Positions 37,730 through 52,960 are shown, numbered from the stretch's first letter. The stretch: 64,000 nt of DNA from Zhengitettix transpicula (GCA_037074705.1 CM073595.1:71968139-72032138); one strand, 5' to 3'. The notes: a model not told the origin generated them from the sequence alone. Numbers and translations are program-made.

Positions 37730-40572
37730 AGACGACTGTGCCAGTGATTCTTCTTTTATTCTGGGACACGTCGTGTCAGACGTAACAGATCCAGCTCCCG
37801 TAAAGACAAAATCGGTCCGCCCTTCGATTCCTAAAAACAGCGATTCTGCACACTCACTTTGACAGTTTAAACAAAAGCTGATATGAGTTAAACTTTACAT
37901 CAAAATAAAACAGGCGGAACGAAAGTGGTATCCGACGACACTAATAATAACATCATTTAAAGTACAGTCCTTTATACAATTCTTTATAGTTACCAGGTCA
38001 TACTTTCCACTGACGAAAAGAGAGAAAAAGAAGAAGTATTAATAAGACACAAAGAAACGACGTAGATAAAGTGTAAAAAATGAAATGAAATATTTGATAA
38101 TACTTACGAATTTTCTCACACGCAACTGATATTTAAACAGTCAGCATACTTATGTGACACCCTGTAGTAAATGAATTTAAGATGCCTATATTCGGTAGGT
38201 GTTTAGATAATTGTACAACGATTTCTTTAATATATTTTGACATGACCTGTCAGTGTTTGATTTTTTAATAACTAGAACATCGGTTCAGATTGATGGATGT
38301 ATGTCATAAAACTCGGTATGAATATTGTATTTCATTATGTAAGTACTTCAATTAAAATTCTCCGCCTGTTCCGTCGTTTGACATAATATGTTCATTATGA
38401 AACCGTGTAATTCTAATGAAGAAGGAAGTGCAGTAGAACTTAGATTCTTCTGAACACTATTTATCATGTTTTTTTTATGAGTTTCGACCGTAAAAGGTGA
38501 CCGTTCATAAGAAAACGTCAACTTGTTCCCGATTCGCGACTTTGAGCTAATCAGATCGTTAAGAGTTTTTCATTTAGATATAATTGAGGGAATTGTTTTC
38601 TACGGTTGTTAATAAAAATAATTTGTTAGAAACTAAAATAGAAGTAGATACCAAGCGAGCAGTTCCTTGGCCTTTGGAGAAGCTCCAAAGCTTCTCTCTA
38701 GGACCAAATTATCTCATTTCTTCCCCTCCCCCCCGCTTTTTCCCTCTTTGTTTCCTGTTTCTCTTCTTTATGTCTATTTAGTAGCACTCGTATTCTTCCT
38801 AATCAGAAGATAAGACATTTTGACTCGGCTTTTGTCTTACCCGAAACGTAGTCGTAAGTTCTTCCTAAAGGTGGATGCTTCTGTAGGGCAAATTGACAAA
38901 CAAGAATGAAGAATTGTCCGATCAAAATCGGCTTCACCCAATCTGCATCTACATACTTCACTAAGTAAGCGAGAAAGATTACTGAAGTTAGGTAGGAAAA
39001 AAATACAAGTAAATAATGAAGTTACATTATTTTAGAAATATCTTAATTTTACTAACGTTGTATCTCAGAAGTATTAGTGTTAAAAAATTGCATATGAATG
39101 TTACAACTAGAGGCTTGTATTATTATTTTTTCTCTAGAACACTGTCACTCCCGAGTATCACCTGGAAATGTTTTTTACTTCTTTAATGGATTTTACCTAA
39201 CTCGTGTGTCCTGACAATTGCTCGCACATTTCTGAATGAATTTCAAAACAAAGGTTTGCGGTTTACGTAACATTCTATTGTCGTAATTTATTCGACGTTT
39301 CGTAACTGCAGTGATACTACGTTTTATGGTTTAGTTTTCAACATTTGAACATTAAAACTGAAGATTAAAAGAGATATTTTTATTACAAATGCGCTCAATT
39401 TGTATTTTTGATTTTCGACTCACTTCTCATCATAATGAATTTAAATTTTTAATTACGTAGATTTATTTAAAAAATGAAATGTCTGGTTAAGTTTGGTTGT
39501 ATTTCTCGGAAGGAAGTCGTCTCTTGGTTTATGGAAACATTGGGAAAAAAATGTATTAAACGAAGCAATTTTTAAGTATTGTCAGAAATTATAATCAAAT
39601 TATTAAAAAAAAACTAACTCTAGAGAATGGTACTTATATCCGTGAGTAAATGAGATATCGTATTCAAACTCCGTTAACTGCCAAGTTTGAAACTCAGCCA
39701 GGATCAAGGTCTCCGTTTTGTTGGAGCAGATTGTAATTTCTTAAAATACGCTGTTGAAGACTATTGTGACGAACGGCTTACCTCATAAGCGCCTGAATAG
39801 AGAAAGTCGTACAGTATTGTTATGTATTGACTATGCCCTTATAAATTTTGTGTCTATTAAGGTGTTATTATAAGGATACCCCGGATATGAAGGTTTTAAA
39901 TAAAGAAACCGTTCAGAAATGCTCCAATTGTAATGTAATATACTCGTATTTCCCTACGTAATAAAAGATATCATGTACCGAATTCATCATTGGTAACAGA
40001 TTTTTTTTCACCGAATGCATCCAACTTTTAAATACACTTTGAGTGTTCTTTAATCGTCTTTTATCCTATGAACGAATGAGGTGATATTAAACACATAATA
40101 ATACTAAAAACGACCTTTAGACAGACAAACTTAAAATAGAGAAACAGAAACTAAGAAAATTTGAATTTAAAACTGCCGGAATTTTCGAGGCTGATTGGCA
40201 TTTTTTTTCTAGCGACGAATAACTTAGGACTGGAAATTGAACAAAGAACTAAAATCAAAGATAAATATATATAAGGGCCGAATAACTTATAATAAATTTC
40301 ATAAAACTTTTTAAGATTTTCTGTGACGTGCTTAGGTAGAAGGCTGATTTTTAATATACAGCATTTCAGAAATTAATCTGTTCCAATAATGTCGTTTTCT
40401 GTCTAAAATAGAGAGGCGTTACAGTTTGAACAATTAATTTTTATAAACAACATTGGTAGTGGAAAACGTATTAAGAGGATCTGTGTGTCTTTTGATAAAA
40501 CCAGAAAAAGAAGATTTAGACTTAAAAATTACAAAAAATTGTAATTTTTTTAGGCAATTGTATTATTTTTCG

Positions 40573-40782
40573 GGGTCAATGAAACCGATATTATTTCTCC
40601 CGATGTTTTTGTGTATAATTTTAACCCCTTTCGGCATAGAAGGGGAGCAATCTTAGGGGTGGGGGGTGGAGGGGCGTTACACAACGATAACGCGAAAAAA
40701 AACGAAATTGGAACCAAATCCGGGGGTATGGAAGTCGCTGAGTTTAATTATGACAACCCGGGAAACACCGGGCACCCAGCTA
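40573..40782 (+). repeat. Dispersed repeat R (CCCAGCTA family), copy 2
   Basis: This copy reads GGTCAATGAAACC, then GTGTATAATTTTAACCCCTT, a G-rich segment, and ends ACACCGGGCACCCAGCTA. The same ordered blocks are seen at 56886-57087 and, in part, at 62946-63066 and (minus) 53885-54170. Confidence 0.7.
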
Positions 40783-42652
40783 TAGTCGTTAATAAAACTG
40801 TGTAAAAACAGCCATGTTCTTCCGGAGAATACAACCATGTTATCAACGGTAAGCTCCCAACTTAGTGAACAATTGTGTTACATAAAATCACAAGAATGAT
40901 TAATTTCAGGGTGTTTAATTGTTGCTGCAAGACGGAGGTAGCAACAATTTGTCAAAAACGGAGTAACAATGTAAAATAAAGTGAAAGAATGTTTTCGGAT
41001 ATAAACAAATCAAAAACTGGTATTAAGAAGTCGAATTTTTCTGTCTAAGCGAATAACCCTAGAGCAAAGGGGCAGGGCTATAAATACGATGATTACAGAG
41101 AAACGTGATATATTCGTTTGAATTAAATGCCAAATTTATTTCCAATGTTTCTTACAAAACCGGATTTTTTTTTGTTTCTACGTTTCATGTAAATGTTTCT
41201 TTAATCGTGTCTAAAATATGTTAATATATATTTCAAATTAAATAAAACAATAAATTTTAGCACCCACCACGAATGAAACGTGTACAAAAATGAATTTATA
41301 CTAAAATTGGTGGAATCAGAAATTAGTATCCCATCGCCTAATCGTTTCTTTCATTAATTGCCAACGAACATCCATTGTATACATTTGTATTGAGGGAACA
41401 GTAAGATTAACCTCAGTCTTGTTTCTACTTGTGGATAGAAAGCTTGAATATATTTTAAACTTTTGCTCATATAATAGGATTTACTATAACGAAAAAAGTA
41501 TCGACGTATACATCAATGTATTTTCCTCTAATTTGTTTAGAGCTTCATGAGCGCGACGTGCCAAAAGTTTGCCAAAACAGTAGTCATTGTGGGTCAAAGA
41601 AAAATTCCCATGAAATTTATTTCAGTGTTGTACTATTTATGTAGATTCTGCCGGTCGTTATTTTCTTTATTGCGGAGCCGTATGAGAAGTTACGAACGGT
41701 TTGTCTTTTCGTTAATAGTGCCGTTACTTTACGTTCTCGATCATTAGTTTGATACAGAGTTTAGATAAATCACGCCAAGTAGTTCGCGTAAATAACAATC
41801 GAAAAAAACTTTTTTACATTGGTAGAATTGTTCTGACCTGAAATATTCAACTTTTCGACCTTAAAAAAACATAGTAAGTTATTCACATTAACGATACCAT
41901 TAAAAAAGGTTACAAAAAATTACATTCTTCACGGTCTAATTTTAGGGCTTCAATGAATAATGATTATTACGTGTAAATTGATCATAGGTAGAATGATTTA
42001 ATTCAACAACAGAAGAAATGCTTTCAATCAACTCCAGTAAGCGGCTAAACCTTGACCTCGTTAGATCGTTGTTGTGTGTGCGTGTGTTTTTTATCCGCGC
42101 GCATCGTGGCAACGTGGGACTTGCCTCCCCTTCCTATATCAAAGCCACCCGCCTTCCTGCTTGACCCGTGCTATAGTACCATAAAATAATCAGTCTTTAG
42201 CAAACTAAAGACTAATTACTCTATAGGTTAATTAATCACAATGATAAAACCATTCATCTCAATATCACTGTTTAAATAGCCATTATACATGCCACAACGA
42301 TAAAATCATTTAGATAATAAGTTACGTAATAAACTTTTTTTTTTTAAAAAAAGTAAATTTTCACAGAATTTTTAGACCACCTCAAAATAGTTAACATGTT
42401 ACCTTTTATTGAATGTATCAGAGTGATGATTTGCCGTATGATATACAGACCGTTGTAAAATTCTTTAAATGTTGAGATTTATATCATTCAAATAGTTTTA
42501 GCGCTAGTAAATCCAGAACGTGTCGGTTCTAAGTGTGACCTTATTTGTAATTCAAACTCACAGCTCAATCTTTATCTTGTTGAATAAACACCTATTATAA
42601 ATATCTGAGAATTAAAGTTTGTAAACTTTCTGTTTATTTCCAGAAGTCCGAA

Positions 42653-44370
42653 ATGGTCGTTCTCGACTCGGATGGTCTAATAAACGAAGTAGGTGTTTTC
42701 GGGAAGTATCAACGCAAGTTCTTCCTCTTGATGAGCTTCCCCGTATTTTTCTCGGTTATGTCTAGCAACTGTTATATCTTCACAGCCGGCGATACTAACT
42801 ACAGGTAACGAAGAGTGTTAGATTCATAAATTCTTATTTATTCGCGTGGTGAAATACGGGGATGGAAGGAGTTTGGAGACGAAAGCTGCTGAAGCCAATA
42901 AATCACAGTAATGGTACCTCAGATCTCTATGAAATAACTTCCTTTAAAGTCTTGCCTGTAATCGTTTAATTATTATTCTCTATTATCCTTAACAGTTCGA
43001 CGTATATCATAAACGAAAAAGGGCTACGATTTTACGCAAGCCGAACTTGTTGACGTAATTTCCGTCTGATGGTAGCAAATAATTGAACAAAGTCGAGCTA
43101 TAGGGAAAAAAAATTAAAAAATAATAATTGGTAATAGCCTAACTTTACGTTATTTTATTTTAAGTTAAGGTCCCACTAAGTGTTATTTTAAATTGTTCCG
43201 AGTAATAGTATCTTGAATTCTAACTGAGGCTTGGATATTTTTCTATAGATATGTACCTGCTCTATTTAGTTCTATTAATGCCCCTTATATTTTTTTTGTA
43301 CTTTTCAACGTAGTCATAACAGTCCCTGAAATTACATTATTGAAAATTTTTGCTGCGCAAAATGAAAATGTGGAATGCAATTTTCGAGAGTTTGTAATGT
43401 TAAATTGACAAAGGAATACTATACTTGACTTTAGGATGCATACATGTGTATATTCTAACTGCAACTGGGTGACGTCGCAGTGCAATTTATATACACCAAA
43501 TACAGATAATAGGTAATAGAAACAATGATTATAAACATATAAGGAATACCAGATACCTCGTCAGGCAACCGATATTGCGACGGCCATCACGACTTCGGAA
43601 TCAGGTGTCTCGAGACACTGCAAGCTGACCATCATCAAACTACACTGTGCCTGGAGGAAAAGTACAAAATCGCTCCCTGATCGGCAATGTCAGTACATGG
43701 AGGACTCTAGACTTTTCTTTACATCATAATGACTTTATAAAATCTTCATACCTGTCCTTCCAGAAAATTGATCTACAGGCCAGTTCATTTGTGATCTTCC
43801 AGTCTGGGACCTGGGATACCTCTCATATCCTTTTTATATATGTGGGATGGTAAACTTCAGAAGGCAAATTAAACGTATACATTTAAGAGTTATATTTCAT
43901 GTTCATTTATTCTGTTTATTAACCTTCCATTTATATAGGTCTACTTTTTTGCCAACTTAAAAAGTATTTGATTCGCCACACCTTTACCAGGAACTTATCT
44001 TAAGGAATGAGGGCAAAAATTTTATTTGTCTCCTAAATACCAAAATTATTTCATTTTTACACAAGATACTTCCATTACTCGTTCAATGTCTTTGCCATTA
44101 ATCTGTTTGAATCAAACATTTAATATTTTTCTGAGTAACCATTTCTTCATACCATGGTTGATTTGTGGGTGAAGATTTTTTTTATCACTATATTGAGACA
44201 GCTGTTTTGTAGTTGGTTTATATGTCTGTAGTGAATTACAGTTGGTATGTGTGCAGTTCTCCAATTTGCATATTCTTAATTTATAAATGGAAGAAAATGT
44301 CTTCTAAAAAATAGAAATTTTATTGATGACTGTTGGCATTTGTTTAAATTTCTAGGAATATATACATACA

Positions 44371-44427
<57 letters not shown>

Positions 44428-47400
44428 GATTTCTCTTTCCTCAAGCAACTATACACTCAGATCTCTTACAAGAAAATGTAATATAATAACTGGAGTTGGT
44501 TAAAATACATTGCAATTACATACAATATGCAATAAAATTGTAACAAAATTCTGTATTTAGTTTAAGTGCATCATTTTTCAGATGCTACATTCCTGAATGT
44601 GATAGAAATGAGACTATTTTTTATCAGACATGGTTGTCAAAAGCTGTTCCAATGGAATCTGTACTTAATTTTCAAGTTATTCCAAGTCAGTGTTATAAAT
44701 TCCAAAGTATTAACTCCAGTACAGAAACGTGCTCATTCACCAATAAAACAGAACGTTGTTATTCATGGATTTATGAAAAAAAAGAGGAAACAATTTTAGG
44801 AGAGGTATGAAATGTATTAGATCTAAACATGTTAAATTCAAACTGTAGTATACAAAAATAAATTTAATTTATTTTATGATTTCAAAACCAACTAAAGACA
44901 CATTAACTATAAATCAATGTAAGATTGAAGGGTTTCAATTTGTTATACGAAAAAAGTTCATCTTAATATAAAATTTCTTATTTTTTTTGTAAATTGTTTG
45001 TATTTTTCCATACCCTAATCAGATATTTTTAAACACACAATAAATAAAATATAACAGACATCCCTCTATGAGTTTGTGAATGTATTCACCATGAAAAGTA
45101 ATTTTTGATTGAATAAATACTAATATATCTTTTGTTATTACTGTAACATACCTTCGTTGTTGGGCGTTCTTTTTATATTTATCTACTAATTTTAAATAAT
45201 TATTTATATGGATGATAGTCATTGAATAAAAACAAATACTAGATTTAACTATATTAAAATATTTTTAATTACACATTTATTTCATAAAAAATTATTTTCA
45301 GTGGGATTTAGGCTGTGATGAAAACCAGTGGAAATTGACATTGGTTGGAACTGTAAACAGTGCTGGTTTCTTAATCACAATGCCATTTTCTGGCTTCATA
45401 TCAGACAGGTAACATATATTTTTTATGAAGTTATATCTCAAAGTAATTAAATTATGTTATTGCAATGAAATTAGTAATTAAAAACCAAAATGCATAATGA
45501 TTTATTTTCAGATCTTATAAGCCCCAATATATAGAATAACAACATTTAAAATGCATTTGTATTTTGCTTGGTTGCAAAAAGGAAAAGACTGCATAACTCA
45601 GTTATTATACCCAATGGAGTCAGACAATAGTTATATGCCCAACTGACCTGGAATATATAAATATATAAAAATATATTGACCATGGCAGAATGGGTCTAGC
45701 TTCTTAGGGAGTGTGAACTGGTTGAAAAAAGAGAATGAATGTTAGATGACAGAGAAATGAGTGATAGACCAACATTTCCAACAGTAAAAAAAATCCATTC
45801 ATCTTTATACAGAGAATAAGAATTAAGTCCACCAACCCACTTAGTTCACTTCAGTATAAGTAGGTATTATGCACCTGATCAATGACCAGGAGGAAAGGGT
45901 TTGAAGATTTTATCTATGAATAGTGCTCAAGAAGTAAGAAGATTTTAGGGGGTCAGATACACCATCAGCAACATGCACAAGAAAGTTAATATACTACACT
46001 GTATGTGCATTTTTGATAGTCTATCTGATATTTCTTTTTTCAATTTTTAATTATTTTGTGTATGATTTTATTTTTAGCTTTACAGTCATTTGTACATAAT
46101 ATCAATTCTTTCAAGAATAGTACTTATGTTTTTCTTTCTAGGTATGGTAGGCGGAAGGTATTTATTGTTGCCATTGGATTGTCTGTCATCTCTGGTGTTA
46201 TCCATTCATTTTCAAAGTCATACCTAATGTTTGTGATTTTTGAGTTCATAGACATGATGGTTGGTGACAGTATCTTTGAAACTGCATTTGTTCTGGGTGT
46301 GTATTGTTTTCTATTCGAAGCCTCAAGATTGAGACTTCGAAATGATCCTTATTCAATAATTGATATAAAATTAAATTAAATTAAACCTTATTAAAAAATA
46401 ATTCTTAGGAATGAAAACCTAGAGTGCAACCATCTTTATCAATAAATTTATATTTTGTGGTTTGTGACATGGGAAATATTTTTTTAAACAAACCTGTATT
46501 TTGATTCTGATTATAATTAAGCATGAGTCATTTTTATATAACACAATATTTAGATAGACAGGCAAATAAAAATACTTGATATGTGTGATCAAAGAACTGA
46601 GTTTACTGTTGAAAGTTCCAGTACTATGAAATATATTGGTCACTGAAATTTTGTTCAGTTAAATTTGACATTAAGACTCATGCAATATGAATATTTCATA
46701 TCAATTTAGTTATCAAGACTAACGAGTTTAATGTATTACCTGAAATTGACAGACAGGAAACACAGTTAACCTCCTTCCTGTGTAGTCTGTTAGCATTAAG
46801 TGCACATTTAAGTCCTCAAGAAGGGGGTTAATATCACCATGAATTTGAAAAACTATGTTTCTTGTCTGACATGGTTACACTGTTCCATCAATTTATAGTA
46901 TGCCATTAATGAATTATCTGCCTTTCATATCCATATCAATTATTTTGGCCATGTCACATCATCCTTACATTCTTTACATCTATATAGAGAAGAGTAATAG
47001 TATTTGCTTGAACTGTTGTACATATTGGGAGGAAAATTCCTAAAGCTGTTGTTCGGTGTCTGAGGAATGAGTAATAGGGCTCATAGGAAAATAAACTTGA
47101 AGCACTAGTTGAAATGGTTGTAATTGTGGCTCCAGACATGTTGGTACACTTCTCTTAATTGTTGACATATTATTGTTAATTTAAAACTCGGGTAGGACTG
47201 ATGGTTATGTTGCAACATTCCCTAACTAACATGTCAGTAATCTGTAATATCTCTCTCAAGGGAAGCCCACAACAATAGGAAGAAACGATTGGTAAAAAAG
47301 GTGTGAAGTGATTACAAATATACACTTACAGATATGTTTACAGATAATGACTACTGTTTGAAAAAAATGGAAACCTTTTATATTTAAGTTTTTATGAATA

Positions 47401-50400
47401 AAATTATTAATTTTTTATGCATTTGTACGTGTAGTAAATTGTAAATGTTACTTTTTTCTTAAAAATATATTTTCAGATTATTGAGCATTATACTAGGTTT
47501 ATCTTGTTAATTTATACTTTATATTTCAAATCTACAACCAATGATTTAGAGTGTTATCAAACTTATAACAATACAAATATTTGTGAATATTGTTATGAAT
47601 ATATTAATTAAATCATAAATTTTATTTGCATTCTATTATAATACAGAAATATGCTTTTTCAGTACATTGTTGGACCCATAGTTATTAAAACTAACTTGTT
47701 AAATAAAAAATAATTTTAACTAAAATATTGAGCTCAATCTTATATTTTACTACAAATGTTTTCTATTTAGGTCTAGAAACTGTTGGACCAACAAAGAGAG
47801 TTCTTGGAGTCACACTTCTGAACTCATTCAATGGTATTGGTGGAATTCTTCTCTCACTTTTAGCATGGTTAACTCCAGGTTGGCGTGAATTACTTCGATA
47901 TATTTACATTCCTTCAGCATTATTCATAACATATCATTGGTGAGCTTAATTTAAATAATCTTATATTTCATAAAGCTTGTGGTACCCATTACTGTCTGAG
48001 ACATCATTATTATATGTAGTGAAAATGATTATTGAACATGAATTAATATTCAGTTATATCTACAAATTTGTCTTTGTAGAAAACAGTGGAAAGGCGTAAC
48101 ATTATTATTTCCTTAGACACAAAGTGAAATTGTTTCTGACTTTATTAATTCTTCATTTCTGCTCATAAGCTTTATATAATTAATGTGACAGCAGTTTTTT
48201 AAAATGTTATTTAATATTATTAAAAATGTTCAATTAAATGCAAGATGCAGACAACTTGGATACTCTGTACAACACCTCTTTACATGCCCAATGACCCCAA
48301 ACTAAGTCACTCCCAGTGACCAATCTGGTTGTCATGGCCCAAGAATTCCATCTAGCATAAAAGAAGCAAAATCAATGAAAAACCAAAGTTATATGACTTA
48401 TTTTCAGGCTACTACCAGAATCTGTAAAGTGGCTCATGGCTAATGGACGAAAGGAGGAAGCTGGTAAAATGTTGTTTAAGATGGCAAATGAAAATGGAAT
48501 TGAGCTGCCAAAAAATTATATTCATATATTCCAGCCCCAAATTAATATCAATGATTCTCTTTTGGAAAAGTCTACTAAGATTTGTAAGTTTTAAATATAA
48601 GTAATATATTAAATATGATTTAATAATACTTGAAAACTGATTGATTACCATAAGTTATATTATTTTAATTGTTCAGGATTATGATTATTCCATGTTTTCA
48701 GTTTTAACAGATGAAGTTAATCAGAATGAAAATGTCGAAGAAGCAATTGAATTGAAGTATGTAGAGAATGAAGTGTCTTATAAGAAAGCTTTGTATCAAG
48801 TAATGCATTCCAGAGTTTTGATGAAAAGGCTGATGATATGTTGTATTTGCTGGTAACATTCTACAATTTTTATTACCTAGTTTAATATAATTTTTCTTAT
48901 CTGTAGTAATTAATTGGTGTTCAACTTTGGACTTATTGATGAATAAACTATTGATATATATGTGAATTTCAGTTATCAATTTCTAAAATATATTTTTATC
49001 ACTTATAATGAATGACTTCTTGATACCTGCCAGGGGTTTCCCTCCTTTGATACCTTAAAATTCTGTGAAAAAGTCCAGTGAAAGGTATTTTTCTCCAAAA
49101 CTCCCCTAGTTAACCCAAAATTCCTTGAGTACTATAATTGTATCCATCTCTACCTTTTAAACTTCCAGACTAACATCACTGAAACTTGGTCTGAATATTC
49201 TTTAATTATTTTCTGCCTCTTTCTCTCCTCTTTCCCACCTATTTTGAACAATTTTTTTTATATTGTTGTGATCATTACTCGAAAGACTTATTGGGTGGGG
49301 ATTATTTCTGTAATATGGCCAACCCTGCTTGAGTTTTAAATCAACACTAAGAACAATTGAGAGGAGCATACCATCAGTAACCTGAAGAATTAGGTTAACA
49401 ACTTTGAAAATTTAAAATTTGCCCATCTTTAACATTAAGGTGAGCCACATTTAACCTCTCTCGCCTTCCAATCTGTATGTCAATTATATATATATATACA
49501 CATATATGAACATAATACCATAACTGTGATATAATAAAAACATTTCTCTTTTACAAAGGAAAACAGAAAATCAAATAGATATCTAGAATATACTGCATAT
49601 TCTGGGTTGTGTGGAACTCTTGCCTATTAAAAAGTGCTACTGTTTTGTCCATAATAGACTCTAACCTGGGACCATGTTTTCAAATTACTTTATATTGGTC
49701 TCACACTACACCAAATTGTTTTTTTCCCTCTCATTCTTTCTGCTGTCTTTAATGTAGTCCTTTGTTTATACTGCATAAAATAAAAATATATTTGTGCTTT
49801 TTTGACCACAGCTTGATATGTACATAGGCATCATAGTTCAATAGCATTAAACAGATTAAATTTGCAAGTATGATATCCTCTACTACTTGTTTTTTTATGC
49901 TTTATGCTTCAATACAGCACAGAAGAGAAAGAGAGCTGATTCAAATTATATTCAACTGTATAAAACAGAAGAAAAATGTAACAAATCTATTCAGTGAAGA
50001 GATGGGGCCATTTTGAAATAATGTAGAAGCACATTCCTAGGAGAGACTAAGTTACAGACAGAATAGTAGCAGTTTTAAGTGAGTGAGAGTATTAACACTT
50101 CCCATCAAATGCCTCTGTTTTCTTTAAGTTTACTCACAGCAGTTAAATAAAATCAAAATGTGGAGTGATAAAATTTATATTGAATTTATTAAATCTGTCA
50201 TTTATTTAAACTTTTCTCTCTTTTTCAGGGCTACGTACATGTTTGTCTTTTATGGACTCTCACTTAATTCAGTATTATTAGGAAGTAATAAGTACTCAAG
50301 TTACTTCTATATCAGTTTAATTGAACTACCTGCATATGTGTTAACATATTTTATAATTGACAGATTTGGGAGAAAAAACTCCTTATCAGCATCCTTTTTA

Positions 50401-52403
50401 TTTTGTGCAGTTTGTTGCTTCCTTAATTTAATTAGCTTTGTTGGTAAGAAATTTGTCATTAACATATAATTATTGTAATAATAAGTTTAAAGTATTTAAA
50501 TAGAGAATATGGTGAAGAGCTGAGAAACCATTCAAAACTGTAATTTACAGATAACCCAAAATAAGGAAAAACATTGTTATTAAAACTATATTACTTGAAA
50601 CAATAGGCCTATAGTATTTAAACTATCCCATGTAAATAAATATTAGAGATTATTTTATTGTAATAAAGCTTGTTGGAATAATGCCTATACCTTATTACAT
50701 AAATACACAAATGATAATGGACTACATATGAGCACTGTAACTTAAGAGTTCAATTAGAAATAATGAATCTTGTCTCATGTAAACATATTTTTAATGGAGG
50801 ACTGAGACAATAGCTAGAAATAAAACTTATTAATAAGAAAGTTGGAAGTGTAAAGCACAATTAAATAAATTCATATATGATTCATTTTGAAACAGTTGAA
50901 AATAATTACAAATTATATCAAGATACATTTAAAAATCTGTAAACTCTTTTCATACAGAAGATATGTAAAATAATGCTATACTTTGCAGTATGTTGTTCAT
51001 AGTTTTCATACACCACAAAAATAATATTTATGAAGAAATAAAAATAAAATCAATCTGTCACTTGCAGATTACTCATTTTTAGCTAATTATGGGAGTTTAA
51101 GATAACCACATTTTGAATAGAATCAAAAGCAGCAAATGAATAGTTTCTTTGAAGGTAACCCATTATAGCCTGTCAGAATGTTATAAATACTACTAAATAA
51201 CTTACAAAAATTGTTCATACTAAAATTTAAGTCATCAAATATAATTATTTTCTATATTTACAGTTAGTTTTATTTTTATTGTTATTTTTAGTATTATTAT
51301 TGTTGTTGTAATTATTATATTAAGTGGTATTTAATTGTTCATACCAATTATCACAAACTTCTATGCCCACTATTACCAACTACTCGACTTCCTCTTCCTC
51401 CACTGCTAGCACCCCAAACTGCAACATTTATCACCACCCTATTACATCTACTAATATTTATTCATATTTATTTTTACAGATGACACTCACAAATTATTTT
51501 TATTTGTGATTGGGAAATTTGGAATTACTATATCTTGTGCTGTAATATATATGTACACATCTGAAATGTTCCCAACAAATTTGCGCCATTCTATTCTGGG
51601 AATTTGTTCTATGGTTGGTGGAATTGCAACAGCCTTAGCTCCACAAACACCACTTCTTGTAAGGATTCATATATTCTCTTTGACCATTTCTATTTAGAAA
51701 TTTCTGTTCCCCTCACTTATAAATACACGAATGAGACAACAATGAGTGTCAAGCTCTCATTACTTGATACTTGGTGATTGAATTTTAAAGGTAGACTAAT
51801 GTTACTTATTTTTATTCATGCATGCTCAATTATATTCCAATATATGCACCTGAAGATGTGAAAGTCACTTTTAAACTAATTGGTCACATCAAATAATAGA
51901 TTTGTGTAATTTAAATTAGAAAGTGTTTGGAAACAAAAAACTGCTAACAGTGAAAGACTCAAGCGAAGCAATAAAAACAGCACTATTTTATGACAGGTAA
52001 ATTATTAATGTTCAAAAAATTATTAATATATTATCAAATATAATTGATTTCCCAATAATATTTATTTAGAAATATTAATTAATTATAGTTTTATAAACTA
52101 TATTGACAAACATAGTAAGTGTGCTATTCTGACTTCAGGATTACAAAAACATGTAGTACTGTCAAGTAAAACATAATTATAAAATTTTATTTCTATTACA
52201 GAAAATAAATTGAATTAATCCTGTTCCAGGCTCAGCACATGGAAATATTACCAATATTGGCATTTGGAAGTGCATCTCTAGCAGCAGGCATTCTGTCACT
52301 ATTTCTTCCAGAGACTGCAGGACTGAAACTTCCTGATACTCTTGAAGAAGCTGAAAACATTGAAAAATTACAATCTGAGAAGACTATTCCCATTGCTTAT
52401 TAA
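42653..52403 (+). CDS. SLC22 organic cation/anion transporter-like protein (10 coding exons, 566 aa)
   Basis: Major-facilitator plasma-membrane carrier of the SLC22 group, expected to move organic ions or carnitine-like solutes; the substrate is not predictable. Coding exons: 42653-42804, 44582-44804, 45302-45408, 46142-46296, 47771-47939, 48408-48583, 48702-48852, 50229-50443, 51480-51658, 52230-52403; all junctions are GT..AG and in frame. After a first membrane helix comes the large extracellular loop with Cys residues and possible N-glycosylation sites (RNET, INSS, TNKT) and WDLGCD. The MFS loop signature GFISDRYGRRK is at residues 156-166 and its second-half counterpart DRFGRK at 422-427. 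LLPESVKWL (270-278) and the C-terminal FLPETAGLKLPDTLEEAEN are typical of the family. Length and exon structure fit a complete gene. A short non-coding leader precedes the ATG in exon 1, whose acceptor implies an upstream 5' UTR exon. Drosophila Orct is a likely relative, but orthology is unproven. Confidence 0.93.
44373..44424. repeat. TA microsatellite in SLC22 intron 1
   Basis: A long run of alternating T and A starting after ACATACATGCA, in the first coding intron of the transporter gene. Confidence 0.9.
46720..46976. mobile_element. Diverged MITE family A copy in SLC22 intron 4
   Basis: The left side contains ATTACCTGAAATTGACAG, and the right end TATCAATTATTTTGGCCATG followed by TCACATCATCCTTAC matches the family A terminus. 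Inner arms around CCTCCTTCCTGTGT and AAGAAGGGGGTT are poorly preserved, so this is an old copy. Confidence 0.55.
49370..49497. mobile_element. MITE family A remnant in SLC22 intron 7
   Basis: TTTAACATTAAGGTGAGCCA, then CCTCTCTCGCCTTCC and a TA tract follow the order of a family A right arm. The acceptor-like CAG has been lost (AAG/GTGAG). Confidence 0.4.
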
Positions 52404-52910
52404 GCAACTGAAACATACACACATAAGTAAGCTGTAGTCATATTTTTGTGATGTGCAAGAACAGGAAAGGAACATTACATAGAATTTAAACATTACATAA
52501 AAATGAGTAAAAATATAGAAATCCATTCATCCAAGTTAAAAAAGTAAAAGCACAATAGAGCTTAATAATAAGTAGTTAATGAATATATTTTTATGCTTTA
52601 TAGTCAATAATTTTGTATTCAAAGGATGATGTAATGCATTCCCAAAATTTATGGTTTCTTTGAAACTTATAATTTGTTTCTGAATTAATTCAAGATTTAA
52701 TTTTGAATCCATGACTTATAATTTTATTTCCTAATCCTATATTTTATGGTCAATTTTTTTTGTGGAGAGTTGTTTTATTTTTAAATATAGTTTAAATATG
52801 TTTATCTAATTCAAGTTACCATTTGAATTATAATGTTGAAAACTTGACTACATGAAATGGAATTACATGCTTTACTATGCAAAATTAAACAATACTTTTA
52901 TCTGATGGTG

Positions 52911-52917
52911 ATTATAT

Positions 52918-52958
<41 letters not shown>
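52911..52958. repeat. TA microsatellite next to a MITE
   Basis: Alternating T and A immediately before the left end of family A copy 3, downstream of the transporter gene. Confidence 0.9.

Positions 52959-52960
<2 letters not shown>

Larger units (their letters stand above)
30603..42643. other. 12-kb intergenic region between NUS1 and the SLC22 gene (divergent pair)
   Basis: This holds the presumed NUS1 promoter above 30602 and 5' non-coding parts of the transporter gene. Recognised contents are a GC-richer block at 31740-32160, a hAT relic, two tRNA-derived pieces and one repeat-R copy. The rest (33220-34780, 34930-37330, 37740-40560, 40790-42640) is AT-rich sequence in which I see no gene. 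Open frames up to 92 codons have no recognisable domain. Confidence 0.45.

Noticed and set aside
43647..43853. 68-codon open frame in SLC22 intron 1
   Set aside because: It falls between proven in-frame exons and has no transporter-like sequence.
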